From Rhodobacteraceae bacterium UBA2776 (lineage in GTDB: Bacteria > Pseudomonadota > Alphaproteobacteria > Rhodobacterales > Rhodobacteraceae): a DNA stretch of 7,905 bases. The position numbers and the translations under genes are program-made. Under the pieces are notes generated by a model. The model had not been told where the DNA came from. It searched no databases and saw only the letters and a program-made list of their open reading frames with translations. Position 1 is the first letter of the stretch, and each line of letters opens with the position of its first letter. The DNA lies in NCBI GenBank assembly GCA_002352425.1, contig DEIK01000006.1, positions 1-7,905 of the forward strand, given 5' to 3'. Positions 6,685 through 7,905 of this stretch are shown piece by piece.

Positions 6685-7796
6685 GAGAGAAAACCGATGT
6701 CTTGATCATTGGCGGTGGCATGGCCGGGATCAGCGCCGCCGCGCGTCTGTCTGAACATGTCAACGTGACGGTGTTGGAGGGCGAAGCCGATCTTGGCTAT
6801 CACTCCACCGGCCGATCCGCGGCGATTTTTATTCGCAATTATGGCAACGCGACTCTGCGCGCGCTGAATATCGCCTCGGAGCCTGTTTTAATGCAAGCCG
6901 ACGGCATCTCTGAACACTCGCTTTTGTCACCTCGCGGTGAAATTTTGGTGGCGACGGCGCAGGATATGCCAGCCCTTGAGACCTATTTGGACAGCGCCGA
7001 TGGCATGGAGCTTCTGAGCCCCATTGAAGCTGGAAAACTGGTGCCGATTTTGAACACCGAGCGCTTGGTGGGGGCGGCGATTGAACACAGTGCCCAAGAG
7101 ATCGACGTTGATCGGATGCTACAAGGATTTGCCCGCTTGGCTCTTGCGCAGGGGGCCAAGATTATCCGCAACGCCAAGGTAACTGCGTGTCATAAATCCG
7201 GTGGCATTTGGCAGATTGAAACCACGCAGGGAAATTTTGAAGCACCAGTCGTCATCAACGCCGCTGGCGCATGGGCGGACGAGGTTGCCCAGATGGCAGG
7301 CGTTGCACAAAAAGGCCTAGTGGGAATGCGCCGCTCGATGGCGGTTATCCCTGCGCCCGAGGGGTATGATATCAGCAAATGGCCGTTGTTTGCTGCGGCC
7401 TCCGAGAATTTTTACTGCAAGCCCAGCTCCGGGACCTTGATGATTTCCCCCGCCGATGAAGACCCCGTTGATCCGCATGATGTCTGGGCCGATGACATGG
7501 TGCTGGCCGAGGGGCTCGACCGGTTTGAGCAAGCGGTGACCATGTCCGTGACCCGTGTGTTGCATTCATGGGCGGGCTTGCGCACCTTTGCGCCGGACCG
7601 AACACCCGTTGTCGGGTTTGATCCGCAAGCGGATGGATTTTTCTGGCTGGCAGGGCAAGGCGGATATGGCATACAAACCGCGCCGGCCCTCGCCAAACTG
7701 GTGACGAACCTGATAGTAAAAACCCAACCCGATTTGGGCGAGGATGTGATCGCAGCCCTTTCACCAGAACGATTTCAACAAAGGAAACCAAAATGA
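6681..7796 (+). CDS. FAD-dependent amino-acid dehydrogenase/oxidase (DauA-like, DAO family)
   Basis: This 371-residue flavoenzyme is expected to oxidise the C-N bond of an amino acid or amine to an imine, passing electrons to FAD. The Rossmann motif VLIIGGGMAGISAAARLSE spans residues 7-25, and the acidic E33 at the end of beta-2 binds the FAD ribose. GYHSTGRSAA (39-48) is typical of D-arginine dehydrogenase-like proteins, as are LLSPRGEIL (81-89), MRRSMAV (216-222), FYCKPSSGTLMISPADEDPV (244-263), WAGLRTFAPD (297-306) and GQGGYGIQTA (325-334). In that family the arginines of the RRS and GLR motifs contact the substrate carboxylate. The start is GTG at 6681, overlapping the deacetylase stop (GTGA). 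The stop overlaps the following RidA-family start (ATGA). The close resemblance to D-arginine dehydrogenase suggests a basic or amine-bearing substrate, but the specificity is inferred. Confidence 0.92.
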   Translation: MREKTDVLIIGGGMAGISAAARLSEHVNVTVLEGEADLGYHSTGRSAAIFIRNYGNATLRALNIASEPVLMQADGISEHSLLSPRGEILVATAQDMPALETYLDSADGMELLSPIEAGKLVPILNTERLVGAAIEHSAQEIDVDRMLQGFARLALAQGAKIIRNAKVTACHKSGGIWQIETTQGNFEAPVVINAAGAWADEVAQMAGVAQKGLVGMRRSMAVIPAPEGYDISKWPLFAAASENFYCKPSSGTLMISPADEDPVDPHDVWADDMVLAEGLDRFEQAVTMSVTRVLHSWAGLRTFAPDRTPVVGFDPQADGFFWLAGQGGYGIQTAPALAKLVTNLIVKTQPDLGEDVIAALSPERFQQRKPK

Positions 7797-7905
7797 CTGA
7801 TATTCAGCGCATCACCCCTGGCACCCGCATGAGCCAAGCCGTGATCCACAATGATACGATCTACCTGTCGGGCCAAGTTGGCACACCTGGTGCATCGGTT
7901 GCGGA
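7793..7905 (+). CDS. RidA (YjgF/YER057c/UK114) family protein, N-terminal part
   Basis: 37 codons are visible before the window ends; the family is about 115-130 residues. The start MTDIQRITPGTRMSQAVIHN followed by IYLSGQVGTPGASVA matches the first strands of the Rid fold. Members hydrolyse reactive imines/enamines released by amino-acid-oxidising flavoenzymes, which fits its place directly after the DAO-family gene. The ATG overlaps the upstream stop (ATGA) and has an AAGGA site 7 nt before it. The arginine and acidic residues that would confirm deaminase activity lie beyond the window, so it could be a non-catalytic Rid subfamily. Confidence 0.9.
   Translation, partial: MTDIQRITPGTRMSQAVIHNDTIYLSGQVGTPGASVA

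Overview
The window looks like a chromosomal catabolic locus of a marine alphaproteobacterium of the Roseobacter/Rhodobacteraceae type. This rests on family resemblance of the proteins (a TRAP transporter of a roseobacter-like subfamily, and the pairing of a FAD amino-acid oxidoreductase with a RidA-family protein) and on moderate GC with tightly overlapping genes. No species-level claim is made.

Left part (1-2522, minus strand): a complete TRAP transporter operon in the order solute-binding protein, small permease, large permease. The large permease runs off the left edge. A strong hairpin sits between the binding-protein gene and the permease genes. Upstream (2523-2843) is a non-coding stretch with a plausible -10 box, a dyad that could be an operator, and two hairpins.

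Middle part (2844 to about 4800, with the thiolase body to 5662): a graveyard of catabolic genes. Leftmost is a LysR-type regulator on the minus strand that has lost its DNA-binding half and carries two frameshifts. Next, on the plus strand, is the C-terminal half of a 3-oxoacid CoA-transferase subunit B with an internal stop and a frameshift; its partner subunit A is absent. Then comes an M20-family peptidase/deacylase with an in-frame deletion of about half the protein, including most of the metal site. Last is an acetyl-CoA acetyltransferase-type thiolase with two small deletions and a stop codon before its catalytic cysteine.

Right part (5662-7905, plus strand): an intact, translationally coupled set. 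It holds a histone-deacetylase/acetylpolyamine-amidohydrolase family enzyme with all catalytic residues present, a DauA-like FAD-dependent amino-acid dehydrogenase/oxidase, and the start of a RidA-family imine deaminase.

Reading of the whole (inference): the ancestral locus probably imported an organic acid or N-acylated amino compound by TRAP. It would then have removed acyl groups (M20 enzyme, deacetylase), oxidised the free amine (FAD enzyme, with RidA clearing the imine), activated the resulting keto acid with CoA and cleaved it by thiolysis, under LysR control. In this genome the regulator, CoA-activation and thiolysis steps are broken, while uptake, deacetylation and amine oxidation remain intact. 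I see no mobile element, tRNA, rRNA or CRISPR array. I found no convincingly new system; the selective decay of a pathway between intact ends is the main point of interest.
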